This document shows positions 53,566 through 61,876 of a stretch of 64,000 bases of DNA, piece by piece (position 1 is the first letter of the stretch; the number at the start of each line of letters is the position of its first letter). The DNA is from Flavobacteriaceae bacterium (GTDB taxonomy: Bacteria; Bacteroidota; Bacteroidia; Flavobacteriales; Flavobacteriaceae): assembly GCA_022428005.1 (NCBI GenBank), contig JAKMDI010000007.1, positions 62,001-126,000 of the forward strand, read 5' to 3'. Below the pieces are notes generated by a model. That model was given only the letters and a program-made list of their open reading frames with translations. It did no database searches and was not told the DNA's origin. The position numbers were made by a program, and so were the translations under genes.

Positions 53566-54641
53566 GTTTTTCCTCTATTGAATTTTTTGGTCGCTTTTGA
53601 CGAAATCTCTTTCACCTCCTGGTTTTTGTCCATGGGACATAACATCAAAAAATCCTGGGTATCTACCACAATAAAGTTATCCAAACCAGCGATTACAACT
53701 TTTTTGTTTGGGTTTGTTTTGACTAAATTTCTCGAGGCATTCTCATGATATAAATCTGTGTGAATCACAGCATTTCCATCCTTGTCTTTACGATGAAAAT
53801 CATAAATAGATTTCCAGCTCCCCAGATCATTCCAATCAAAACGTGCAGGGCTCAACAAAATATTTTTTGATTTCTCCATCACCGCATAATCAATTGAAAT
53901 CTTTTCAGCCAACGAATAATTTTTAGCGATAAACGACGCTTCGTCAGCTGTATTGAGTTGATCGAAGCCCTGGTTGAATAATGCGTACAAGTTGGGTGCA
54001 TGACTTTTAAATCCTGAGAGGACAGCCTGGACCGACCACACAAAAATACCAGAGTTCCAGAAATAATTTTCAGCTGCAATAAACTTTTTTGCCGTTACGA
54101 TATCTGGTTTTTCGGTAAATTCTAGGACGGGTAGAAAACGAGCGTCTGAAACTTTATCTACCGCAATATATCCAAAGCCTGTTGCAGGGTGATCGGGTTG
54201 GATACCAAAAGTGATAAGGTTTTTTTCATCGGTGGCTTTTAAGGCCAAATTGATGTCCTCTGTAAAAAGTTCTTCATCGAGAATCAGGTGATCGCTGGGG
54301 GTAACCACAATTCTGGCTTTACTGTTGATTTTTTTTATTTTTAAACTTGCCAAAAGAATACACGGCGCCGTATTGCGTTGCTCAGGTTCACATATGATCT
54401 GATCCGATGAAATTTTGCCTTCCAACTGATCCAAGATAATGGCTTGATAACTGGCGTGGGTAACGATAAAAATTTGTTCAGGAGGGATTGTGTTTTCTAG
54501 GCGGTGAAATGTTTGCTGCAACAGTGATTGGCCCGTACCTGTCATGTCGTGAAATTGCTTTGGAAAATCAGGAGTACTGGTCGGCCAAAAACGCGAACCA
54601 ATCCCTCCGGCCATGATAATTGCAAAGTTGTTTTTAGACAT
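53562..54641 (-). CDS. Mannose-1-phosphate guanylyltransferase
   Basis: 359 residues from ATG 54641 (MSKNNFAIIMAGG); an ATG three codons earlier at 54650 would overlap the SprT gene. Nucleotidyltransferase N-terminus MAGGIGSRFWPTSTPDFPKQF, VTPSDHLI, FTEKPD and WNSGIFVW are typical of GDP-mannose pyrophosphorylase of the ManC/RfbM group without the isomerase domain. Makes GDP-mannose for surface glycans. One base downstream of the SprT-like gene. Confidence 0.93.
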   Translation of the reverse strand: MSKNNFAIIMAGGIGSRFWPTSTPDFPKQFHDMTGTGQSLLQQTFHRLENTIPPEQIFIVTHASYQAIILDQLEGKISSDQIICEPEQRNTAPCILLASLKIKKINSKARIVVTPSDHLILDEELFTEDINLALKATDEKNLITFGIQPDHPATGFGYIAVDKVSDARFLPVLEFTEKPDIVTAKKFIAAENYFWNSGIFVWSVQAVLSGFKSHAPNLYALFNQGFDQLNTADEASFIAKNYSLAEKISIDYAVMEKSKNILLSPARFDWNDLGSWKSIYDFHRKDKDGNAVIHTDLYHENASRNLVKTNPNKKVVIAGLDNFIVVDTQDFLMLCPMDKNQEVKEISSKATKKFNRGKT

Positions 54642-54642
54642 T

Positions 54643-55248
54643 TTATTCAACTATTACTACCCGAGCATGCGGACTAAAAAGATATACTTTATGAGAGTCC
54701 AAGGCTTGGCATTCATATCTTTTGGTGCGTTTTTTCCCTCTAACGAATTTTCTTCCATTGTGAATTTCAAAAACAACACCTTGTTCTAATTCAAAAATAT
54801 ACTTTTTTTCACTCTCTGGCTCAAATTTATTGAGTGCCAATACCAAATTTAGATCTGTGTCGGAGGAAGCTTTTGGGTCAATAAAATGCTCCGCCACTAC
54901 CCCCAATAGTTCCTCGGGAAAAATTTTGGGGTTCACAAAAGGTAGCATTATTTTTTTAAAGGTGTATTTCCACTCTTTTCCATGAGGTTTTATCCCGCGA
55001 CCATAATCTTGGAAAGCGATTAGATGGGCAATTTCATGTAAGGTTGTGATTAAAAAACGATAGGGATTCGCCATTTCATTTACAGTGATCTGGTGTCCAC
55101 CTTTGGGCAGACTCCTGAAGTCCCCGTGTTTGGTAACCCGTTGGGGCGTAACCAAAAGATTTACCTGCCATCGCAAAAGGTATTCTGAAAGTAAGGGAAG
55201 TGCCGCCTCAGGAACAAAATCTTGGAGGAAGGATACTTTCTCTTCCAT
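54643..55248 (-). CDS. SprT-like zinc-binding protein
   Basis: 201 residues from ATG 55248 (MEEKVSFLQDFVPE), the more likely start because a longer frame up to 55317 runs into the upstream SDR gene. Zinc protease motif HEIAH in ITTLHEIAHLIAFQDYGRGIKPHGKEWK, with the third His in KPHGKEW, is the SprT/Spartan pattern. C-terminal half carries a basic beta-rich part (NGRKFVRGKKRTKRYECQAL). The bacterial role is unknown; eukaryotic Spartan cuts DNA-protein cross-links. Four bases after the SDR gene. Confidence 0.85.
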   Translation of the reverse strand: MEEKVSFLQDFVPEAALPLLSEYLLRWQVNLLVTPQRVTKHGDFRSLPKGGHQITVNEMANPYRFLITTLHEIAHLIAFQDYGRGIKPHGKEWKYTFKKIMLPFVNPKIFPEELLGVVAEHFIDPKASSDTDLNLVLALNKFEPESEKKYIFELEQGVVFEIHNGRKFVRGKKRTKRYECQALDSHKVYLFSPHARVVIVE

Positions 55249-55252
55249 AGGT

Positions 55253-55933
55253 TTAAGGTGTAGTAGAGGAAATGGGCAACACTTTTCCGTTGTAAAACTG
55301 GTGCGCTGTAAGTGCAAAATTCAAAATATAATCCCCCATTTGTTGGGCACTAACAGGGGCCTCATAGCCTGGAAAAGCTTCTGCTAACATTTCTGTTTGA
55401 ACCGCTCCCAAAGCCAAAGCATTAAAAGCAGGGCCTTTTTCTTTAAACTCTTCTGCCAACAGTTCTGTGAGTATGCTCAATGCTCCCTTGCTGCTGCTGT
55501 ATGCAGAAAGTCCAGGAAACTTAACGGTTCCTTGGACTCCGCCCATGCTGGTTATATTCAATACATGACCGGTATGTTTTAACATCGGCAGCAATAGCCG
55601 GGTCAGCGCTGCTACGGCAAAAAGGTTCACCTTATAAACCTCCTCAAATTCTGAGGTAGTCGTTTCGAGAAAGGGTTTGTTGATAAAGCTACCCGCGTTG
55701 TTAATCAAGACATCAATCGAGGTGTTTGCCGACTTTATTTCTGCAACACATTCCGTTATTTGGGCTTCGATGGTCAGGTCAACCGAATGGGAGTCAATGT
55801 TATCAAATCCTTGTAGGGATTTGATATTTCTTGAGAGGGCAATGACACGATGCCCCTGGGCAGCAGCTTTTTTACAAACCTCAAAGCCTACTCCTCTGCT
55901 GGCACCCGTTACAAGAATGGTTTTTATCTCCAA
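55253..55933 (-). CDS. Short-chain dehydrogenase/reductase
   Basis: 226 residues. Rossmann NAD(P)-binding TGASRGVGFEV (about 9-19), DVLINNAGSF, catalytic Ser in LNITSMGG and YSSSKG (Tyr, Lys) are present, so the enzyme should be active. Substrate unknown. It is placed upstream of the SprT-like gene with four bases between and 56 bases downstream of the PDH E2 gene, on the same strand. Confidence 0.9.
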   Translation of the reverse strand: MEIKTILVTGASRGVGFEVCKKAAAQGHRVIALSRNIKSLQGFDNIDSHSVDLTIEAQITECVAEIKSANTSIDVLINNAGSFINKPFLETTTSEFEEVYKVNLFAVAALTRLLLPMLKHTGHVLNITSMGGVQGTVKFPGLSAYSSSKGALSILTELLAEEFKEKGPAFNALALGAVQTEMLAEAFPGYEAPVSAQQMGDYILNFALTAHQFYNGKVLPISSTTP

Positions 55934-55989
55934 CGGTATCTAATTATTGTGATATTCATACTCGAATCTGTAAGCTTATCAACCATAAA

Positions 55990-57639
55990 TTAGGAAATCA
56001 AAAGGCGGATCGGGTTTTCAATATAAGACCTCAGTGTCTGTAGGAATTGGGCACCCGTGGCACCGTCAACCGTTCTGTGATCACAAGCCAAGGTGAGTTT
56101 CATGGTATTTCCCACGACTATAGCTTCTTCTTTTACAACTGGCTTTTTTTCAATGGCTCCCACCGACAAAATCGCAGAATTCGGCTGATTGATGATGGAT
56201 GTAAACTCCTGAATGCCAAACATCCCCAGATTGGATACTGTAAATGTACTACCATCCATTTCGGCGGGTGTTAATTTCTTATCTCTGGCTCGCAAAGCGT
56301 AATCCTTCACGGTATGTCCAATATTTCTCAAATCCATCTCGTCGGTAAATTTGAGTACGGGGACCACAAGGCCGTCTTCTACAGCCACTGCGACGCCCAA
56401 ATGCACATGTTGGTTTAAAATAATTTTATCATCAAACCATTGAGAATTTACTTGAGGGTGCTCCTTAAGCGATAGCGCTACTGCTTTGAGAATTATATCA
56501 TTAAAGGAAATTTTGGTTTCTGGCAAAGTATTGAACTGCTGACGGAATGCTATGGCATGATCCATATCTAACTCCACAGACAGATAATAGTGTGGCGCTG
56601 AAAATTTTGAAGCAGACAAACGCTTGGCAATTGCTTTTCTTATAGAACTGTTGGCCAGTTCTGTAATACTTTCAACACCTTTAGGACCTTGAGAAACAGC
56701 ATATCCTCCAACAGACCCTTTAAAGTTTTCTATATCGCGCTTGATGATTCTTCCTCCATCACCAGAACCTGCTACTTGCTGCAAACTGATACCTTTTTCT
56801 TCAGCCATTTTTTTGGCCAAAGGTGAGGCAATTAATCTACCATTTTGACCCACGGGAGCCGGGGCAGGTGACTGCACTTTTACAGGTGCGGGTTGGGGTG
56901 TTTCCTTTTTTTCTGCCACAGGAGCTGGGGCTGCAGGAACCTCGGGCTGAGCTGATGAAGCTGGGAGATCATTAGCGGCACTGGCAGTAATTGCTGCCTT
57001 AACCGCCGCAGGATCAGTACCTTTTTTTCCAATGGCAGCCAACACTGCGTCCACAGGCGCGGATTCACCAGCCTCAAGACCAATATACAGCAATGTCCCT
57101 GAAAAAAAAGATTCAAATTCCATAGTGGCTTTGTCTGTTTCGATCTCCGCCAAAATATCCCCTTCATTTACAGCGTCACCCACTTTTTTATTCCATTTAG
57201 CAACGGTTCCCTCTTCCATGGTATCACTCAAACGGGGCATGGTAATAACCTCCAATCCTTCGGGTATGGGTAGAATTTCTGCTTTTTCTTCCACAGCATC
57301 CTCAGTCGCAGTCGCCGCTGCAACAACTGTCGTTGCAACCTCCTCTGTAGTTTGTGCTGCAGTATCGCTGTTTCCAGCCAACATGCTTTTTATGTCTTCT
57401 CCTTTTTCGCCTATGATGGCCAAAAGTGAATCTACGGGAGCAGTACCCCCTTCCTCAATACCAATGTGCAAAAGCTCTCCCTCCTGAAAAGACTCAAATT
57501 CCATGGTAGCTTTGTCCGTCTCAATCTCTGCGAGGATATCTCCTTCTTTTACAGTATCACCAACCTGCTTAAACCATTTAGCCACGGTACCTTCCTCCAT
57601 GGTATCACTTAAACGAGGCATGTTTATCAATTCTGCCAT
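55990..57639 (-). CDS. Pyruvate dehydrogenase E2, dihydrolipoamide acetyltransferase
   Basis: 549 residues: two lipoyl domains (lipoyl-Lys in ETDKATMEFES at K43 and K170), Ala/Pro-rich linkers, the E3/E1-binding domain (LIASPLAKKMAEEKGISLQQVAGSGDGGRIIKRDI, about 275-310) and the catalytic domain with HRTVDG (His near 521). The two lipoyl coding segments are close repeats of about 130 bases, 381 bases apart (roughly 57107-57240 and 57487-57620), pointing to tandem duplication. Transfers acetyl from E1 to CoA. One base after pdhA. Confidence 0.95.
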   Translation of the reverse strand: MAELINMPRLSDTMEEGTVAKWFKQVGDTVKEGDILAEIETDKATMEFESFQEGELLHIGIEEGGTAPVDSLLAIIGEKGEDIKSMLAGNSDTAAQTTEEVATTVVAAATATEDAVEEKAEILPIPEGLEVITMPRLSDTMEEGTVAKWNKKVGDAVNEGDILAEIETDKATMEFESFFSGTLLYIGLEAGESAPVDAVLAAIGKKGTDPAAVKAAITASAANDLPASSAQPEVPAAPAPVAEKKETPQPAPVKVQSPAPAPVGQNGRLIASPLAKKMAEEKGISLQQVAGSGDGGRIIKRDIENFKGSVGGYAVSQGPKGVESITELANSSIRKAIAKRLSASKFSAPHYYLSVELDMDHAIAFRQQFNTLPETKISFNDIILKAVALSLKEHPQVNSQWFDDKIILNQHVHLGVAVAVEDGLVVPVLKFTDEMDLRNIGHTVKDYALRARDKKLTPAEMDGSTFTVSNLGMFGIQEFTSIINQPNSAILSVGAIEKKPVVKEEAIVVGNTMKLTLACDHRTVDGATGAQFLQTLRSYIENPIRLLIS

Positions 57640-57640
57640 T

Positions 57641-58642
57641 TTAGTCTAATTTATGCTTAATAAAAGGATAATCTTCTTGCTCGTATACAGCATCGTACAT
57701 AACCGATTTATCTGGAAAAGGAGCTTCTTCAGCAAACTTTTCACACTCCGCTACTTTGACTTTTACCGCAGCATCTATTTCCTCTAATTGCTTGAGCGTA
57801 GCGTATTTATTTTTTAGAATAATTTCTTTCACCTGGGTTATGGGGTCAATTTTTCTGTATTCTTCGACTTCTTCCTTGGTCCTGTATTTTTGTGCATCGG
57901 ACATAGAATGACCGCGGTATCTATAGGTTTTCATCTCTAAAAATGAAGGCCCTTTTCCGGATCTGGCCCTGAGGATGGCTTTGTCCAATTCTTTGGCTAC
58001 TGCCACTGGATCCATTCCGTCCACAGGTCCACAAGGCATCTCATACCCCAGACCGAGTTTCCATATCTCCTGATGCGAAGCGGTCCTTGCAACAGAGGTT
58101 CCCATAGCATAGCCATTATTCTCCACTACAAAGACCACTGGAAGTTGCCATAAAGTGGCCAAGTTCAGGGTTTCGTGAAGTGAGCCTTGCCTCACAGCTC
58201 CGTCCCCCATAAAGCACAAGGTAACATTGTCGCGGTCAAAATATTTATCTCCAAAAGCCATTCCAGCACCCAAAGGGATTTGTCCGCCTACAATTCCATG
58301 TCCACCGTGAAAGTGGTGTTCTTTTGAAAAAATATGCATCGATCCTCCCAATCCCATTGAGGTCCCCGAAGCTTTTCCAAACAACTCAGCCATTACACGC
58401 TTGGGATCTACTCCCATTCCAATGGGCTGAACATGATTTCTGTATGCCGTTATCATTCTGTCTTTCTTGGGTTCCATCACGTGTAGTGCTCCTGCGAGTA
58501 TGGCTTCTTGGCCGTTATACAGGTGGAGAAATCCCCGCACCTTTTGTTGGATGTATACAGCGGCTAATTTGTCTTCAAACTTACGCCAAAAGAACATATC
58601 CTCATACCATTTCAGATAAGTAGCTTTGGTTATTTTTTTCAT
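57641..58642 (-). CDS. pdhA: Pyruvate dehydrogenase E1 component, alpha subunit
   Basis: 333 residues. TPP-binding signature GDGAVRQGSLHETLNLATLWQLPVVFVVENNGYAMGTS (GDG...NN) and the loop YRYRGHSMSDAQKYRTKEEVEEY are diagnostic of E1-alpha. FFWRKFEDKLAAVYIQQKVRGFLHLYNGQEA is the N-terminal block. It decarboxylates pyruvate together with an E1-beta subunit that is not encoded next to it; E2 follows after one base. A TAnnTTTG element lies about 40 bases upstream. Confidence 0.96.
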   Translation of the reverse strand: MKKITKATYLKWYEDMFFWRKFEDKLAAVYIQQKVRGFLHLYNGQEAILAGALHVMEPKKDRMITAYRNHVQPIGMGVDPKRVMAELFGKASGTSMGLGGSMHIFSKEHHFHGGHGIVGGQIPLGAGMAFGDKYFDRDNVTLCFMGDGAVRQGSLHETLNLATLWQLPVVFVVENNGYAMGTSVARTASHQEIWKLGLGYEMPCGPVDGMDPVAVAKELDKAILRARSGKGPSFLEMKTYRYRGHSMSDAQKYRTKEEVEEYRKIDPITQVKEIILKNKYATLKQLEEIDAAVKVKVAECEKFAEEAPFPDKSVMYDAVYEQEDYPFIKHKLD

Positions 58643-58677
58643 TAAACAGTTATGATTATCAAATTCAATTTATATTA

Positions 58678-58685
58678 CAAAATTA
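58678..58685 (-). promoter_or_regulatory. Predicted -7 element for pdhA
   Basis: TAATTTTG on the minus strand matches TAnnTTTG, 35 bases upstream of the pdhA ATG and inside the 100-bp gap between porV and pdhA. The upstream -33 region is AT-rich without a clear TTG. Confidence 0.4.
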
Positions 58686-58742
58686 CTGAATTAAGTCCTT
58701 TTCCTAAAATATATTTTTGAAATTGACCAAAGCCAAAATTTA

Positions 58743-59939
58743 TCAATAAACTAAGGATAATTCCTGCCCTCCCGCTGATCTGTTTGCCCCATCGAAGTTA
58801 AAGCTGAGAGAGAATCTCAAAGTATTTTCCAAAGGGTTTCTAATTTTTGAGGTGGAAGAGAGGTAAGAGATGTCAATTTCCATACTTTTCAGTTTAAAAC
58901 CAGCCCCAAAGGTCAAGTATCGCCTTGAGCCTTTTTCCTCACTTTCATTAAAATATCCAGACCGCAGCGCCAAAGTATTGGCAAACAGATACTCCAGACC
59001 TAAAGCCCAGGTGATTTCTTTTAATTCTTCATCAAATCCTCCTGGCGCATCATTAAAGGATTTAAAAATTCCATTAAAAAAGTTAACATCGGGTTGTCTG
59101 TAACCCAACTGTTGATTGTTGTTGTCATAAAAAGCTACTGGGGTGGGTACCAAAAGCTTTGAAAATTCTAAATGGATGCCCAAGATATTTGAGGAATCAA
59201 AGATTAAATCCATCCCCGATCCAATTTTGAGGTTGGTGGGAATAAAATCCATTTGCCCGCCCTCATCATATTTCAATCGGGGGCCAATATTTGATATATT
59301 AAATCCTCCGCGGAATCTGGCATCATTATTTCCGAGGCCAAATGGACTCCCCTGATAAAAACCAGCGATATCAACCCCTAAACTATTGGCTGAGGTAGCA
59401 TCTATGTCGGTATGAATTTTTAAATCTGATCTTAAAAAGCGACCTGCAACCGCCATGGAAAACTTTTCGCTGAGCTTCAGAGAGTAGGAAAAGTCTAATG
59501 TAATTTCATTAGGCCTTTTTGATCCTTGATCTATGATGGTGCCCGACATCATGTTGTTGAACTGAACATTTCCATAACTGAAGTACTTCAGACTCGATGC
59601 CCAAGCGCTTCTGTCATTAAGTTTGTTGTAATAAGTCAAACTTCCTAAAAAAATATCGTCGACAAGCTGTCGCAGATAGGGAGTGTAGCTCAACCCCAAA
59701 CCACTGTTGCTTTCCGAAAAAGCGTATTTAGCAGGGTTCCATTGTTGGGCATATGAATCTGGAGAGGTCGCCACTCCAAGCTCTCCCATTCCTGCTGCTC
59801 TTGCATCGGGGGTGATCAACAGGAAAGGAACACCAGTGGTGATCACGCGCTCTTGTCCACGGACAAAACTGAATGTTGTCAGCACAAAAAGCAAGAATAT
59901 TGATGACCCGAAAATTTTCATTATTTGACTTTTCATCAT
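58743..59939 (-). CDS. porV: Type IX secretion system outer-membrane protein PorV (LptO)
   Basis: 398 residues (392 if the ATG at 59921, MKIFGSS, is used). Signal peptide followed by ITTGVPFLLITPDARAAGMGELGVATSPDSYAQQWNPAKYAFSE, the PorV N-terminal signature; the rest alternates beta-strands as in FadL-like barrels, with IDISYLSST and a final aromatic strand. PorV binds type IX cargo and hands it to the PorU sortase. Upstream is gldJ, divergent; porU, usually between them in relatives, is absent. Confidence 0.9.
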   Translation of the reverse strand: MMKSQIMKIFGSSIFLLFVLTTFSFVRGQERVITTGVPFLLITPDARAAGMGELGVATSPDSYAQQWNPAKYAFSESNSGLGLSYTPYLRQLVDDIFLGSLTYYNKLNDRSAWASSLKYFSYGNVQFNNMMSGTIIDQGSKRPNEITLDFSYSLKLSEKFSMAVAGRFLRSDLKIHTDIDATSANSLGVDIAGFYQGSPFGLGNNDARFRGGFNISNIGPRLKYDEGGQMDFIPTNLKIGSGMDLIFDSSNILGIHLEFSKLLVPTPVAFYDNNNQQLGYRQPDVNFFNGIFKSFNDAPGGFDEELKEITWALGLEYLFANTLALRSGYFNESEEKGSRRYLTFGAGFKLKSMEIDISYLSSTSKIRNPLENTLRFSLSFNFDGANRSAGGQELSLVY

Positions 59940-60141
59940 TATAACGAATTGGAATAGGATATGTTGTGTACAGCGCTTATATACTTATCAACACTTCTTT
60001 CCCGATTTTTAGTCAAGGGCGCATAATATTACTTGAATTAATGCGTTATTGAAATTATAAATGCAGTAATGAATTGTTTTTGTAGTTAAATTAAGACTCA
60101 GATAATTAGTATATTGCATAAAAATTAGACATACTATTTCT

Positions 60142-61842
60142 ATGAAAATTGGTTTTATTGTAAAATTTATTTTTGTTGCCTTAACCACAGTTTTATTTAT
60201 ATCGTGTGGTGGTAAAAGAAACAACATATCCCGCGGTACGGGATGGGGCATCAACTCCAAAGATGGCGGTTTTCAATACAATCTTGAATATGACGAGCAA
60301 GAAAACGGCCCTGGTTTGGTGTTTATTGAAGGAGGAACTTATACCAAAGGACAAGTACAAGACGACGTTCTACACGATTGGAACAACACCCCGACCCAAC
60401 AGCATGTAATGTCTTTTTACATCGATGAAACCGAGGTTACCAATCTGATGTATATAGAGTATCTGGATTGGTTGGAAACCGTGTTTCCGTTGAGCGAGCC
60501 CAGATTCAAGCAAATATATGAGGGTGCACTACCCGATACTTTGGTTTGGAGAAATACCTTGGGTTACATGGAAGAATTGACCACCAACTATTTGAGACAC
60601 CCCGCTTATGCAGAGTACCCTGTGGTAGGAATCAACTGGTTACAAGCGGTTCAATTTGCTGAGTGGAGAACCAATAGAGTAAATGAATATATTCTTGAAA
60701 GGGAATCCTATATAGAAGAAGGAGTTAGGTATGGTGAAAATGATGGAGGGGTTGTTAACTCCAATAGCACTTTCAATACTGATGCCTACTTAAAAAGACC
60801 CGAGACTGCCTATGGTGGACTTATGGCTTCTGACAGTATTATGGGCAAAAGAGGAGTGATGCAAAAAGACACAGCCACCGTTAATGTTTATGCTGGTGTT
60901 GACAAAGGAGTGTTGCTGCCCTCCTACCGACTGCCCACCGAAGCAGAGTGGGAATACGCTGCACTGGCTTTGGTTGGAGACAGAGAATACAATACTTACA
61001 GAGGGAAGAAAAAATATCCTTGGTCTGGTGAATACACCCGATCCAGCGAAAGAAGAAGTGAAGGAGACCAGTTGGCCAATTTTAAATTTGGTAAAGGAGA
61101 TTACGGTGGAATTGCAGGGTGGTCTGATGATGGTGGTGATATTACAGTTCAAGTAAAAAGCTATCCGCCTAACGACTTTGGCGTTTATGATATGGCAGGA
61201 AACGTAGCGGAATGGGTGGCAGACGTATACCGTCCCATTATAGATGATGAAGCCAATGATTTTAACTACTACCGAGGAAATATATACCTAAAAAATGCCA
61301 TTGGAGAAGATGGAAAAGCAACCATAGTTTCCCCCGACCAATTGGTTTACGATACCTTACCCAACGGGAAAGTAATGCTCAAAAGACTTCCCGGTGATTT
61401 GGAAAAAGTTCCGATTGACGAAGAAGAGACTTTCTTAAGACAAAATTTCTCTGAAAGTGACAACCGAAATTTCAGGGATGGAGACAAGGAATCAACCCGT
61501 CTCTATGCCAGTTTCAACGATACAGATGACAACCCCAACCAAAAACCTGAAACGGCTGGGATGTATGATGCACCACTCCACCCGAGTGTCTCAGCTGATG
61601 GTGAGGGAAATGTCTCTAGAAATATTGATAAATCTGGAACCAGAACTTCCTTGATAACCGACGAAGTACGTGTATATAAAGGAGGGTCCTGGAAAGACCG
61701 AGCCTATTGGTTGGATCCCGCTCAGCGAAGATATTTACCTCAGTATATTGCTACTGATTACATCGGCTTCCGATGTGCGATGTCCAGATTGGGACAAAAG
61801 AGTAGAATCAAAAAAACCGCACGACACAAGCGCGGAAGGTAA
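60142..61842 (+). CDS. gldJ: Gliding motility lipoprotein GldJ
   Basis: 566 residues. Lipoprotein signal with FISCGGKRNN (Cys about residue 21). The central part is a formylglycine-generating-enzyme-like (SUMF1) domain: VFIEGGTYTKG, SFYIDETEVTNLMYIEYL, YPVVGINWLQAVQFAEWR, YRLPTEAEWEYAAL, VYDMAGNVAEWVADVY and GGSWKDRAYWLDPAQRRYLPQYIATDYIGFRCAMS. GldJ is essential for gliding and type IX secretion in Flavobacterium. The C-terminus is basic (RIKKTARHKRGR). An intrinsic-terminator-like hairpin begins eight bases after the stop. The 202-bp upstream region shows no clear promoter. Confidence 0.95.
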   Translation: MKIGFIVKFIFVALTTVLFISCGGKRNNISRGTGWGINSKDGGFQYNLEYDEQENGPGLVFIEGGTYTKGQVQDDVLHDWNNTPTQQHVMSFYIDETEVTNLMYIEYLDWLETVFPLSEPRFKQIYEGALPDTLVWRNTLGYMEELTTNYLRHPAYAEYPVVGINWLQAVQFAEWRTNRVNEYILERESYIEEGVRYGENDGGVVNSNSTFNTDAYLKRPETAYGGLMASDSIMGKRGVMQKDTATVNVYAGVDKGVLLPSYRLPTEAEWEYAALALVGDREYNTYRGKKKYPWSGEYTRSSERRSEGDQLANFKFGKGDYGGIAGWSDDGGDITVQVKSYPPNDFGVYDMAGNVAEWVADVYRPIIDDEANDFNYYRGNIYLKNAIGEDGKATIVSPDQLVYDTLPNGKVMLKRLPGDLEKVPIDEEETFLRQNFSESDNRNFRDGDKESTRLYASFNDTDDNPNQKPETAGMYDAPLHPSVSADGEGNVSRNIDKSGTRTSLITDEVRVYKGGSWKDRAYWLDPAQRRYLPQYIATDYIGFRCAMSRLGQKSRIKKTARHKRGR

Positions 61843-61850
61843 CACTAATC

Positions 61851-61876
61851 AAGGCATCTATCGGATGCCTTTTTTT
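61851..61876 (+). terminator. Intrinsic terminator-like hairpin between gldJ and murF
   Basis: AAGGCATC (61851-61858) and GATGCCTT (61864-61871) form an 8-bp stem with a 5-base TATCG loop, followed by five more T bases (61872-61876). It lies eight bases after the gldJ stop. The T-run touches the ATG of murF at 61877. Confidence 0.75.

Noticed and set aside
57107-57620. Near-repeat of about 130 bases in the E2 gene as a mobile or recombination signal
   Set aside because: It encodes two lipoyl domains, a normal tandem arrangement in E2 proteins.
60001-60060. CGCAT/ATGCG inverted pair upstream of gldJ as an operator
   Set aside because: Five paired bases over a 16-base loop with a mismatch; expected by chance in such AT-rich sequence.
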